From assembly GCA_965372385.1 (NCBI GenBank), contig CBDVCD010000207.1, forward strand, positions 1 through 6,410: a stretch of DNA of 6,410 nucleotides. The letters run 5' to 3'. Made by a program: the position numbers and the translations under genes. The notes under the pieces were generated by a model. That model saw only the letters and a program-made list of their open reading frames with translations, was not told where the DNA came from and ran no database searches. This document shows positions 1 to 5,274 of this stretch, one piece after another. This stretch comes from JASJBU01 sp965372385. Its GTDB lineage: Bacteria > Pseudomonadota > Gammaproteobacteria > Chromatiales > Chromatiaceae. Each line of letters opens with the position of its first letter. Within the stretch, counting starts at the first letter, position 1.

Positions 1-1581
1 ATGTCAGAACTGCTCGAACAACTCAGTCGGCGCCGTACCTTCGCCATCATCTCCCACCCGGACGCGGGTAAGACTACCCTCACCGAGAAGCTGCTGTTGT
101 TTGGTGGCGCGATCCAGATGGCGGGCAGCGTCAAGGGCCGCAAGGCGGCACGTCATGCCACCTCCGACTGGATGGAGATGGAGAAGGAGCGCGGTATCTC
201 GGTGACCTCCTCGGTGATGCAGTTCCCCTACCGCAACGAGATCGTCAACCTGCTCGATACCCCCGGCCACGAGGACTTCTCGGAGGATACCTATCGCACC
301 CTGACCGCGGTGGATTCGGCCCTGATGGTGATCGACGTGGCGAAGGGCGTGGAGGCGCGCACCATCAAGCTGATGGAGGTCTGCCGCATGCGCGATACGC
401 CGATCCTCACCTTCGTCAACAAGCTCGACCGGGAGGGCAGGGACCCGCTGGAGATCCTGGATGAGATCGAGGATGTCTTGAAGATCCAGTGTGCACCTGT
501 CTCCTGGCCCATCGGCATGGGCAAGCGCTTGAAGGGGGTCTATGATCTGCGTACCGACACCACCCATCTGTTCAGCGCCACCCATGGCGGCAAGATACAG
601 ATGGGGGAGACGATCGAGGGCCTGGACAATCCCCACCTGGACGAGCTGATCGGTGATCAGGCGGATGAGCTGAGAGAGGAGATCGAGCTGGTGCGCGGGG
701 CCAGTAACGAGCTGGATCTGGAGGCCTATGCCAGGGGCGAGCAGACCCCGGTCTTCTTCGGCTCGGCAATCAACAACTTTGGCGTCAGGGAGCTGCTGGA
801 TGCCTTCGTCGAGTATGCGCCGGGTCCCCTGTCGCGTTCCACCCAGCAACGGTTGGTGGAGCCGGCAGAGCCGAAATTCACCGGTTTCGTCTTCAAGATC
901 CAGGCCAACATGGATCCCCAGCACCGTGACCGCATTGCCTTCCTGCGGGTCTGCTCCGGCAGCTACCGCAAGGGTATGAAGATGCGCCATGTGCGGATCG
1001 GCAAGACGGTGCAGATCAGCAATGCGATCACCTTCCAGGCGGATGAGCGCCGGCATGTGGAGGAGGCCTGGCCCGGCGATATCATCGGTCTGCATAACCA
1101 CGGCACTATCCAGATCGGCGACACCTTCAGCGAAGGGGAGGAGCTGAAGTACGAAGGCATCCCCTATTTTGCCCCGGAACTCTTCCGCCGCGTGGTGCTC
1201 AAAGACCCGCTGAAACAGAAGGCGTTGTTGAAAGGTGTGTTGCAGCTCTGCGAAGAGGGGGCGACCCAGGTCTTCCGCCCACTGAAGAACAACGACCTCA
1301 TTCTCGGCGCGGTGGGTGTACTGCAGTTTGACGTGGCAGTGCAGCGGCTGAAGAGTGAATACAAGGTGGAGGCGATCGTGGAGAATATCAGTGTTGCCAC
1401 TACCCGCTGGATTCAGTGCGATGATGAAAAGATGTTAGAGCGTTTTAAAACGAAGGCGCATGAGAATCTGGCTCTGGATGGAGATGACCAACTGGTCTAT
1501 CTCGCTCCGACCCGGGTGAATCTGGACCTTGCGATAGAGCGCTGGCCCGATGTGCAGTTCCTTGCCACCCGGGAGTTGTAG
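1..1581 (+). CDS. prfC: Peptide chain release factor 3 (RF3), translational GTPase
   Basis: RF3 is a cytoplasmic GTPase that removes RF1/RF2 from the ribosome after peptide release and also acts in post-termination quality control. The 526-residue product is close to the E. coli length (about 529). The GTPase motifs are all visible: P-loop HPDAGKTT at 19-26, switch I region RGISVTSSVMQF at 64-75, DTPGH at 86-90, NKLD at 140-143, and the GSA G5 motif at 254-256. The segment from about 290 to 380 fits the beta-barrel domain II, and the rest is the RF3-specific C-terminal domain. The N-terminal RRTFAIISHPDAGKTT is characteristic of RF3 rather than EF-G. The ATG is the first base of the window, so its ribosome binding site cannot be checked, but the start lies at the expected distance from the P-loop. 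The last 50 codons are less GC-rich than the body. It appears to be a single gene, separated from the next by 248 bases. Confidence 0.97.
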   Translation: MSELLEQLSRRRTFAIISHPDAGKTTLTEKLLLFGGAIQMAGSVKGRKAARHATSDWMEMEKERGISVTSSVMQFPYRNEIVNLLDTPGHEDFSEDTYRTLTAVDSALMVIDVAKGVEARTIKLMEVCRMRDTPILTFVNKLDREGRDPLEILDEIEDVLKIQCAPVSWPIGMGKRLKGVYDLRTDTTHLFSATHGGKIQMGETIEGLDNPHLDELIGDQADELREEIELVRGASNELDLEAYARGEQTPVFFGSAINNFGVRELLDAFVEYAPGPLSRSTQQRLVEPAEPKFTGFVFKIQANMDPQHRDRIAFLRVCSGSYRKGMKMRHVRIGKTVQISNAITFQADERRHVEEAWPGDIIGLHNHGTIQIGDTFSEGEELKYEGIPYFAPELFRRVVLKDPLKQKALLKGVLQLCEEGATQVFRPLKNNDLILGAVGVLQFDVAVQRLKSEYKVEAIVENISVATTRWIQCDDEKMLERFKTKAHENLALDGDDQLVYLAPTRVNLDLAIERWPDVQFLATREL

Positions 1582-1590
1582 GTTCAACTG

Positions 1591-1625
1591 AAGGGGTGTT
1601 TCCCCCTTGTTCCTGATGGTTTTTA
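1591..1625 (+). terminator. Weak terminator-like hairpin after prfC
   Basis: Ten bases after the prfC stop, AAGGGG (1591-1596) can pair with CCCCTT (1603-1608) around a 6-base loop. The T-run (GGTTTTT, ending at 1624) comes about 10 bases after the stem rather than directly, so this is a poor fit to a classical Rho-independent terminator. Its position directly after the gene supports a role in 3' end formation. Confidence 0.35.
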
Positions 1626-1672
1626 AGCAGGTTCTGCCGGGTTAGGGTAGTCATATTGCTAAGCAGTTCATA

Positions 1673-1776
1673 GGATAGCCGACATGCTCCTGCGTGGGAC
1701 GCCGTGCATACTTCCCTGTAGGCTTGACGGTAGCTTCCCTGCTACCGACACCCACGGAGGAGCGTGTCGGCTATCC
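1673..1776. repeat. 104-base inverted-repeat element with two inner hairpins (REP/MITE-like)
   Basis: The outer arms 1673-1698 and 1751-1776 are inverted copies of each other over 26 bases. They match at 24 positions; of the other two, one is a T/G wobble at 1685 and one a G/G mismatch at 1692/1757. Both ends carry GGATAGCC or its complement. The 52 bases between hold two further hairpins. Hairpin A is 1706-1711 with 1718-1723 (one mismatch). Hairpin B is 1725-1734 with 1741-1750 (nine pairs, one A/A mismatch). Both have the identical loop TTCCCT. The whole can fold as a three-way junction. There is no ORF inside and no transposase nearby. From memory, intergenic repeats with a similar core (a GACGCCGTG segment followed by two short hairpins) are scattered through many gammaproteobacterial genomes; this could not be checked here. 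A non-autonomous mobile or REP-type element is the best guess, and a structured RNA or transcription terminator is the alternative. Confidence 0.72.
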
Positions 1777-1817
1777 AACGCTAGCATGAGTAATGACTTC
1801 GGACAGATCAATACTTA

Positions 1818-1823
1818 GAGGTG
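1818..1823 (+). promoter_or_regulatory. Ribosome binding site that sets the ibaG start
   Basis: GAGGTG at 1818-1823 lies six bases before ATG 1830, an ideal spacing. The in-frame GTG at 1821 is part of this site and so is unlikely to be the real start, although it would lengthen the protein by three residues. Confidence 0.7.
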
Positions 1824-1829
1824 TCATTG

Positions 1830-2069
1830 ATGGAAAACGCAAAGGTAGAAGAGTTGATCCGTGCCGGCATGCCCGGTGCTGATGTGACGGTAACCGGTGA
1901 CGGGCGCCACTTCGAGGCCACCGTGGTGAGTGCGGGTTTTGTGGGCAAGTCGCTGATCCAGAAACATCGCATGGTGATGGCGACCGTCAAGGAACAGATT
2001 GCCAGTGACGAACTGCACGCCCTCTCCATCAAGGCCTTGACCCCTGAAGAGATGACCTCAAACAACTAA
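1830..2069 (+). CDS. ibaG: BolA family protein, IbaG/YrbA type
   Basis: This is a 79-residue BolA-fold protein. Members of this family partner monothiol glutaredoxins (GrxD) and take part in iron-sulfur cluster handling in the cytoplasm; E. coli IbaG is linked to acid resistance. Diagnostic segments are GDGRHFEATVV at 23-33, which carries the candidate cluster-ligand histidine H27; the loop and helix GKSLIQKHRMVMATV at 39-53; and HALSIKALTPEE at 63-74, which carries the conserved C-terminal-side histidine H63. The length and the HALSIKA-TPEE ending match IbaG better than the longer BolA itself. ATG 1830 is chosen over GTG 1821 because of the well-placed GAGGTG. In many relatives ibaG sits next to murA and the mla lipid transport genes. 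Here it stands between prfC and a small unknown gene, so the usual context is lost. No promoter stood out in the gap before it. Confidence 0.9.
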   Translation: MENAKVEELIRAGMPGADVTVTGDGRHFEATVVSAGFVGKSLIQKHRMVMATVKEQIASDELHALSIKALTPEEMTSNN

Positions 2070-2102
2070 AGCGGGAAATTTCATTGGAAAATCCTGCCCG
2101 CT
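2070..2102 (+). other. Hairpin directly after ibaG, possible weak terminator
   Basis: AGCGGG (2070-2075) is complementary to CCCGCT (2097-2102) and begins on the base after the ibaG stop. The 21-base interior can partly pair, using ATTTC and GAAA. No T-run follows, so it may act in RNA 3' end protection or be a weak terminator. The remaining 61 bases before the next gene hold only a small GGCG/CGCC hairpin (2124-2136) and the ribosome binding site. Confidence 0.35.
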
Positions 2103-2163
2103 CCGACATACTTGGATTGAGTAGGCGGAGATCGCCGATTTCATAACAAGAAGGAGATTTTAG

Positions 2164-2373
2164 ATGTTCCTGATGCAGAAAAACACGGAAAAGCTGGTAG
2201 AGGTGTTGGGTCTGATCGATCTGTTCAATCCTAATCACACAATGATCGTCGGACGCTTCCACGCCGGTGAAGAACTGCAGGATCCTGAAAAGTTCGCAAA
2301 AGCTGACGTGCAGTTTCCCTCAGGTGAGGACCTGCCTCGATGCTGGCTCGATCCGCACTACCGTGAAGGCTGA
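2164..2373 (+). CDS. Small conserved-looking protein of unknown function (69 aa)
   Basis: I cannot assign a function. Coding is supported by a strong ribosome binding site, AAGGAG at 2151-2156, seven bases before the ATG, and by a compact globular composition with no signal peptide or membrane segment. The N-terminal half (about 4-22) looks like a short amphipathic region, KNTEKLVEVLGLIDLF. This is followed by GRFHAGEELQDPE at 30-42 and FPSGEDLPRCWLDPHYRE at 51-68. The dense H33, C60, H65, Y66 and acidic residues in the second half have the look of conserved positions, possibly a metal or ligand site. From memory, similar 70-residue proteins occur in purple sulfur bacteria and cyanobacteria, sometimes labelled 'acetyltransferase', but the chain is far too short to be a full acetyltransferase and I place no weight on that name. 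It follows ibaG by 94 bases and precedes a ligase gene by 64. The protein is probably soluble and cytoplasmic. Confidence 0.78.
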   Translation: MFLMQKNTEKLVEVLGLIDLFNPNHTMIVGRFHAGEELQDPEKFAKADVQFPSGEDLPRCWLDPHYREG

Positions 2374-2382
2374 AAGATGTCA

Positions 2383-2397
2383 CTAGGTAATTCCTAG
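2383..2397. other. Short perfect inverted repeat before the ligase gene
   Basis: CTAGG (2383-2387) and CCTAG (2393-2397) are perfect inverted copies around TAATT. The site lies ten bases after the stop of the small gene and about 40 bases before the ligase start. It could be an operator or a tiny hairpin. The stem is too short, and no T-run follows, for a convincing terminator. Confidence 0.25.
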
Positions 2398-2437
2398 GAC
2401 CATCGTATTAACTCATTCAGAATTGCATCACAGGGAT

Positions 2438-3307
2438 GTGAAAGGATCTCGATTCAGTCAAACCCTGTCCGGCAGGGCGCTGTACCTGCTGGCGGTACTG
2501 CTCGTCACGATTTCTCCGTTGCGGACGGCAACATCCGATCAGCCAGACGTGATGCTGGCCGAAATCTACCGGGAGGGAGTGGATGTCAGCCGCTATTGGG
2601 CCAGTGAAAAGCTGGATGGGGTCAGGGCCTATTGGGATGGCACCCGCTTGCGTTCCAGACAAGGGAATATCTATGTCGCACCGGCCTGGTTTACCGCGGG
2701 CTTTCCAAAGACCCCCATGGACGGTGAGCTGTGGATGGGACGAAACACCTTCCAACAACTGGTGAGCATCGTCAGGCGGCAGCAACCGAGTGACGAGAAC
2801 TGGCGCAAAATACGCTACATGGTGTTTGATCTGCCTTCTGCGGACCGGGTGTTCACCGATCGGCTCAGGCAACTGGAGCAACTGATACAGGGACTGGATA
2901 GTCAGGTTATTCAGCTGGTGGATCAGTATCGCCTGCCCGATCACGCCAGTCTGATGCGGAAACTGGCGGAGGTCACCGCGGCCGGGGGCGAAGGGTTGAT
3001 GCTGCATTTGGGCTCCTCCTCTTATCGGGCTGGCCGCACTCGTGACCTGCTGAAAGTGAAACCCTATCTCGATGCGGAGGCACGCGTCATCGAACATCTG
3101 CCCGGTAAAGGTAAATACACGGGTATGCTCGGCTCGTTACTGGTCGAGTCTCCACCAGGCAGACGTTTCCGTATCGGTACGGGGTTCAGTGATGCTGAAC
3201 GTAAGAGTCCCCCGCCTATCGGTTCGATCATTACCTATCAGTATCACGGTTACACAGATGCGGGTCTCCCCCGGTTCTCGAGCTATCTGCGTGTTCGGGA
3301 AGAGTAG
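2438..3307 (+). CDS. ligE: ATP-dependent DNA ligase, LigE type, with N-terminal export signal
   Basis: This enzyme seals nicks in DNA using ATP through a covalent lysine-AMP intermediate. LigE-type enzymes are minimal ligases (adenylation plus OB domain) that carry a leader and act in the periplasm or on extracellular DNA. Numbering from GTG 2438 (289 aa): basic n-region K2-R13, hydrophobic stretch ALYLLAVLLVTISPL at 14-28, and likely cleavage near 33. Nucleotidyltransferase motif I is EKLDGVR at 57-63, with K58 as the adenylated lysine. Then come RSRQGN at 72-77, MDGELW at 94-99 (motif III, E97), YMVFDLP at 127-133, GGEGLM at 183-188 (motif IV, E185) and LLKVKP at 204-209 (motif V, K206 and K208). 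The OB-fold domain fills the rest. All key residues are present. The start is uncertain: GTG 2438 has only AGG three bases upstream, and in-frame TTG 2423 would add five residues. Either keeps the leader. No Ku or polymerase partner is nearby, which argues against an end-joining role. Confidence 0.93.
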   Translation: MKGSRFSQTLSGRALYLLAVLLVTISPLRTATSDQPDVMLAEIYREGVDVSRYWASEKLDGVRAYWDGTRLRSRQGNIYVAPAWFTAGFPKTPMDGELWMGRNTFQQLVSIVRRQQPSDENWRKIRYMVFDLPSADRVFTDRLRQLEQLIQGLDSQVIQLVDQYRLPDHASLMRKLAEVTAAGGEGLMLHLGSSSYRAGRTRDLLKVKPYLDAEARVIEHLPGKGKYTGMLGSLLVESPPGRRFRIGTGFSDAERKSPPPIGSIITYQYHGYTDAGLPRFSSYLRVREE

Positions 3308-3430
3308 GGGTTCTTTGCGATGATGCTGAATAGTTACGTATTTCTTTAATCGAAAATACACCCCTGAAAGGCGATCTCAGCACGATCATCAGATTCACGG
3401 ATGAAATTTCCGGGTTAGAGAGGGACGAAA

Positions 3431-3438
3431 AACGCGTT
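3431..3438. promoter_or_regulatory. Palindrome next to the glyA promoter, possible operator
   Basis: AACGCGTT at 3431-3438 is a perfect palindrome, flanked by A-rich sequence on the left and T-rich on the right, with two more matching pairs outside one mismatch. It lies seven bases before the candidate -10 element, within the usual -35 to -10 spacer. An A-rich/CG-centred/T-rich site is loosely like PurR operators, which control glyA in E. coli, but the match is poor, so this is only a possibility. Confidence 0.25.
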
Positions 3439-3441
3439 ATT

Positions 3442-3450
3442 TGGTATATT
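3442..3450 (+). promoter_or_regulatory. Candidate extended -10 promoter for glyA-nrdR-ribD
   Basis: TGGTATATT fits the extended -10 form (TGn then TATATT at 3445-3450, one change from TATAAT). It lies 31 bases before the glyA start, leaving room for a leader of roughly 25 bases. No good -35 element is seen at the usual spacing, which is common for extended -10 promoters. The rest of 3308-3441 contains no gene. A weak AT-rich hairpin (GTATTT 3338-3343 with AAATAC 3354-3359) is the only other structure, and no glycine riboswitch was recognised. Confidence 0.5.
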
Positions 3451-3469
3451 CCACTGTTTTTTACCGTCC

Positions 3470-3475
3470 GGAGAG
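3470..3475 (+). promoter_or_regulatory. Ribosome binding site of glyA
   Basis: GGAGAG at 3470-3475 is six bases before ATG 3482, a strong site that fixes the glyA start in preference to the internal ATG at codon 6. Confidence 0.75.
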
Positions 3476-3481
3476 TGCGCC

Positions 3482-4738
3482 ATGTTCAATAAATCTATGC
3501 GGATCCAGGGGTATGACGATGAGTTGTGGGCGGCGATCGAGGCCGAAGAGCGTCGCCAGGAAGAGCATATTGAGTTGATCGCCTCGGAGAACTACACCAG
3601 CCCGCGGGTGATGCAGGCGCAGGGCAGTGTGCTGACCAACAAGTACGCGGAGGGTTACCCTCACAAGCGCTACTATGGCGGCTGTGAAAATGTCGACGTG
3701 GCGGAACAACTGGCCATCGATCGGGCGAAGGCGCTGTTTGACGCCGACTACGCCAATGTGCAGCCTCACTCCGGTTCCCAGGCCAATGCGGCGGTCTACA
3801 TGGCCCTCTGCCAGCCGGGGGATACCGTGCTGGGCATGAGCCTGGCCCACGGTGGCCATCTGACCCATGGCGCCAAGCCTAATTTTTCCGGCAAGCTCTA
3901 CCATGCCGTGCAGTACGGCCTCAATCCGGATACCGGCGAGATCGACTATGACGAGGTCGAGCGCCTCGCCCGGGAGCACCAGCCGAAGGTGATCGTGGCG
4001 GGTTTTTCCGCCTACTCACGGGTGGTGGACTGGCAGCGTTTCCGCACCATCGCCGACCAGGTTGGTGCCTACCTGTTCGTCGACATGGCCCATGTGGCGG
4101 GGCTGATCGCCGTCGGGCTCTATCCCAGCCCGGTGCAGATCGCGGATGTCACCACCACTACTACCCACAAGACCCTGCGGGGTCCCAGGGGCGGCCTGAT
4201 CCTGGCCAAGTCCAATCCGGAGCTTGAGAAGAAGCTCAACTCTGTGGTCTTTCCCGGTACCCAGGGTGGTCCCCTGATGCATGTGATCGCGGCCAAGGCG
4301 GTGGCCTTCAAGGAGGCGATGGAGCCCGAATACAAGGCCTATCAGCAGCGCGTCATCGACAATGCCAGGGCCATGGCCAAGGTCTTCATGGAGCGGGGCT
4401 ACGATGTGGTCTCAAAGGGTACGGATGATCACCTGTTCCTGGTCAGCTTCATCGAGGCCGGCCTCACCGGCAAGGATGTGGATGCCTGGCTGGGTGCGGC
4501 GAACATCACCGTCAACATGAACGCGGTGCCGAACGATCCCCAGTCGCCCTTCGTGACCTCGGGCATCCGGGTGGGAACACCCGCCGTCACCACCCGCGGT
4601 TTCAACCAAAGTGAGTGTGTCGAGCTGGCCGGCTGGATGTGTGACATCATCGATAATCGTGGTGAGCAGGCGGTCATCGATGCAGTAAAGGCCAAGGCAT
4701 TGGATGTCTGCGCGAAACATCCAGTCTATGCCGGTTGA
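3482..4738 (+). CDS. glyA: Serine hydroxymethyltransferase
   Basis: This is a cytoplasmic PLP enzyme that interconverts serine plus tetrahydrofolate with glycine plus methylene-tetrahydrofolate. It is the main source of one-carbon units for thymidylate, purine and methionine synthesis. The 418-residue product is one longer than E. coli GlyA. Key positions are recognisable: ELIASENYTSPRV at 31-43, NKYAEGYPHKRYYGG at 53-67 (with E57), the PLP-stacking histidine H126 in LAHGGHLTHG, D201 and H204 in VDMAHVAGL, and the PLP-binding lysine K230 in TTTTTHKTLRGPRGG. The substrate-carboxylate arginine R363 lies in SGIRVGTPAVTTRG. No catalytic residue is missing. It is the first gene of a probable operon with nrdR 26 bases downstream and ribD after that. 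The candidate extended -10 and the AACGCGTT palindrome lie just upstream. Confidence 0.98.
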   Translation: MFNKSMRIQGYDDELWAAIEAEERRQEEHIELIASENYTSPRVMQAQGSVLTNKYAEGYPHKRYYGGCENVDVAEQLAIDRAKALFDADYANVQPHSGSQANAAVYMALCQPGDTVLGMSLAHGGHLTHGAKPNFSGKLYHAVQYGLNPDTGEIDYDEVERLAREHQPKVIVAGFSAYSRVVDWQRFRTIADQVGAYLFVDMAHVAGLIAVGLYPSPVQIADVTTTTTHKTLRGPRGGLILAKSNPELEKKLNSVVFPGTQGGPLMHVIAAKAVAFKEAMEPEYKAYQQRVIDNARAMAKVFMERGYDVVSKGTDDHLFLVSFIEAGLTGKDVDAWLGAANITVNMNAVPNDPQSPFVTSGIRVGTPAVTTRGFNQSECVELAGWMCDIIDNRGEQAVIDAVKAKALDVCAKHPVYAG

Positions 4739-4764
4739 TGATTCATTTAGAATGTTGAATTGAT

Positions 4765-5274
4765 GTGCGTTGCCCTTTCTGCGGAGCCCAGGATACCAAG
4801 GTGATCGACTCCCGCCTCGCGGGGGATGGGGATCAGATCCGCCGGCGGCGTGAGTGCGCGGTCTGCAAGGAGCGTTTCACCACCTACGAGACCGCCGAGC
4901 TCAACCTGCCCCGGGTGGTAAAGCAGGACGGCACCCGTGCCCCCTTCGATGGTCGCAAGCTGCGGTCCGGCATGGTGCGGGCCCTGGAGAAACGCCCGGT
5001 CAGCACCGAGCAGTTGGAGACGGCCATCAACCACATCACCCGCAAGCTGATGGCGAGCGGGGATCGGGAGGTCCCCTCGCTGCGGATCGGTGAGATGGTG
5101 ATGGAGGAGTTGAAGCATCTGGACCAGGTAGCCTATGTACGCTTTGCCTCGGTCTATCGCAAGTTCGAGGACGTCAACGCCTTTCGCGAGGAGATCGAAC
5201 GGCTGGAGAGTCAGCCGGGGCCGGAGGCCCGCCGGCAACAGCTGGATCTGCCCATGGACGAGAAGAAAAAATGA
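4765..5274 (+). CDS. nrdR: Transcriptional repressor NrdR (zinc ribbon and ATP-cone)
   Basis: NrdR senses adenine nucleotide balance through an ATP-cone domain and represses ribonucleotide reductase genes by binding paired NrdR boxes. The product is 169 residues. The zinc ribbon uses C3, C6, C31 and C34 (CPFC and CAVC), with the RRRRECAVCKERFTTYE segment at 26-42 typical of the family. The ATP-cone runs from about 49 to 139 and includes VVKQDGTRAPFDGRKL and YVRFASVYRKFEDV. About 20 residues extend past the usual E. coli length (149), rich in charged residues and ending DEKKK. The GTG start is required because the CPFC motif must lie at the N-terminus, as in other NrdR proteins. It has no clear Shine-Dalgarno sequence, so translation may depend on coupling to glyA 26 bases upstream. 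An ATG two bases earlier (4763) is out of frame. The stop overlaps the ribD start by four bases. Confidence 0.97.
   Translation: MRCPFCGAQDTKVIDSRLAGDGDQIRRRRECAVCKERFTTYETAELNLPRVVKQDGTRAPFDGRKLRSGMVRALEKRPVSTEQLETAINHITRKLMASGDREVPSLRIGEMVMEELKHLDQVAYVRFASVYRKFEDVNAFREEIERLESQPGPEARRQQLDLPMDEKKK

Noticed and set aside
4..1101. Long open frame of 365 codons on the - strand opposite prfC
   Set aside because: It lies wholly within prfC, and its His/Leu/Asp/Gly-heavy composition is what a GC-rich gene gives when read in the antisense frame. It has no recognisable motif and no separate ribosome binding site I could identify. Its length follows from the codon bias of prfC.
1582..1829. CRISPR, tRNA or small protein gene in the largest gap
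   Set aside because: There is no series of direct repeats with spacers, no tRNA-like acceptor and anticodon arrangement, and no reading frame with a ribosome binding site. The structure there is explained by the inverted-repeat element.
2112..2147. Promoter (TTGGAT/TTGAGT with TCATAA) before the small unknown gene
   Set aside because: Transcription from it would begin at or within the AAGGAG site, leaving no usable leader, and the -10 match is poor.
2417..3097. 226-codon open frame on the - strand opposite ligE
   Set aside because: It overlaps the ligase, whose catalytic motifs are complete, and it shows no domain. It is a shadow frame.
3338..3359. AT-rich hairpin after ligE as a terminator
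   Set aside because: The stem is six mostly A-T pairs with a 10-base loop and no following T-run, so it is too unstable to call.
3308..3481. Glycine or other riboswitch before glyA
   Set aside because: The gap is 174 bases and I found neither the paired conserved helices of a glycine riboswitch nor a terminator or sequestering stem next to the ribosome binding site.
5271..5274. Frameshift or fusion between nrdR and ribD
   Set aside because: The ATGA overlap is the ordinary coupled stop/start arrangement, and both proteins have complete ends.
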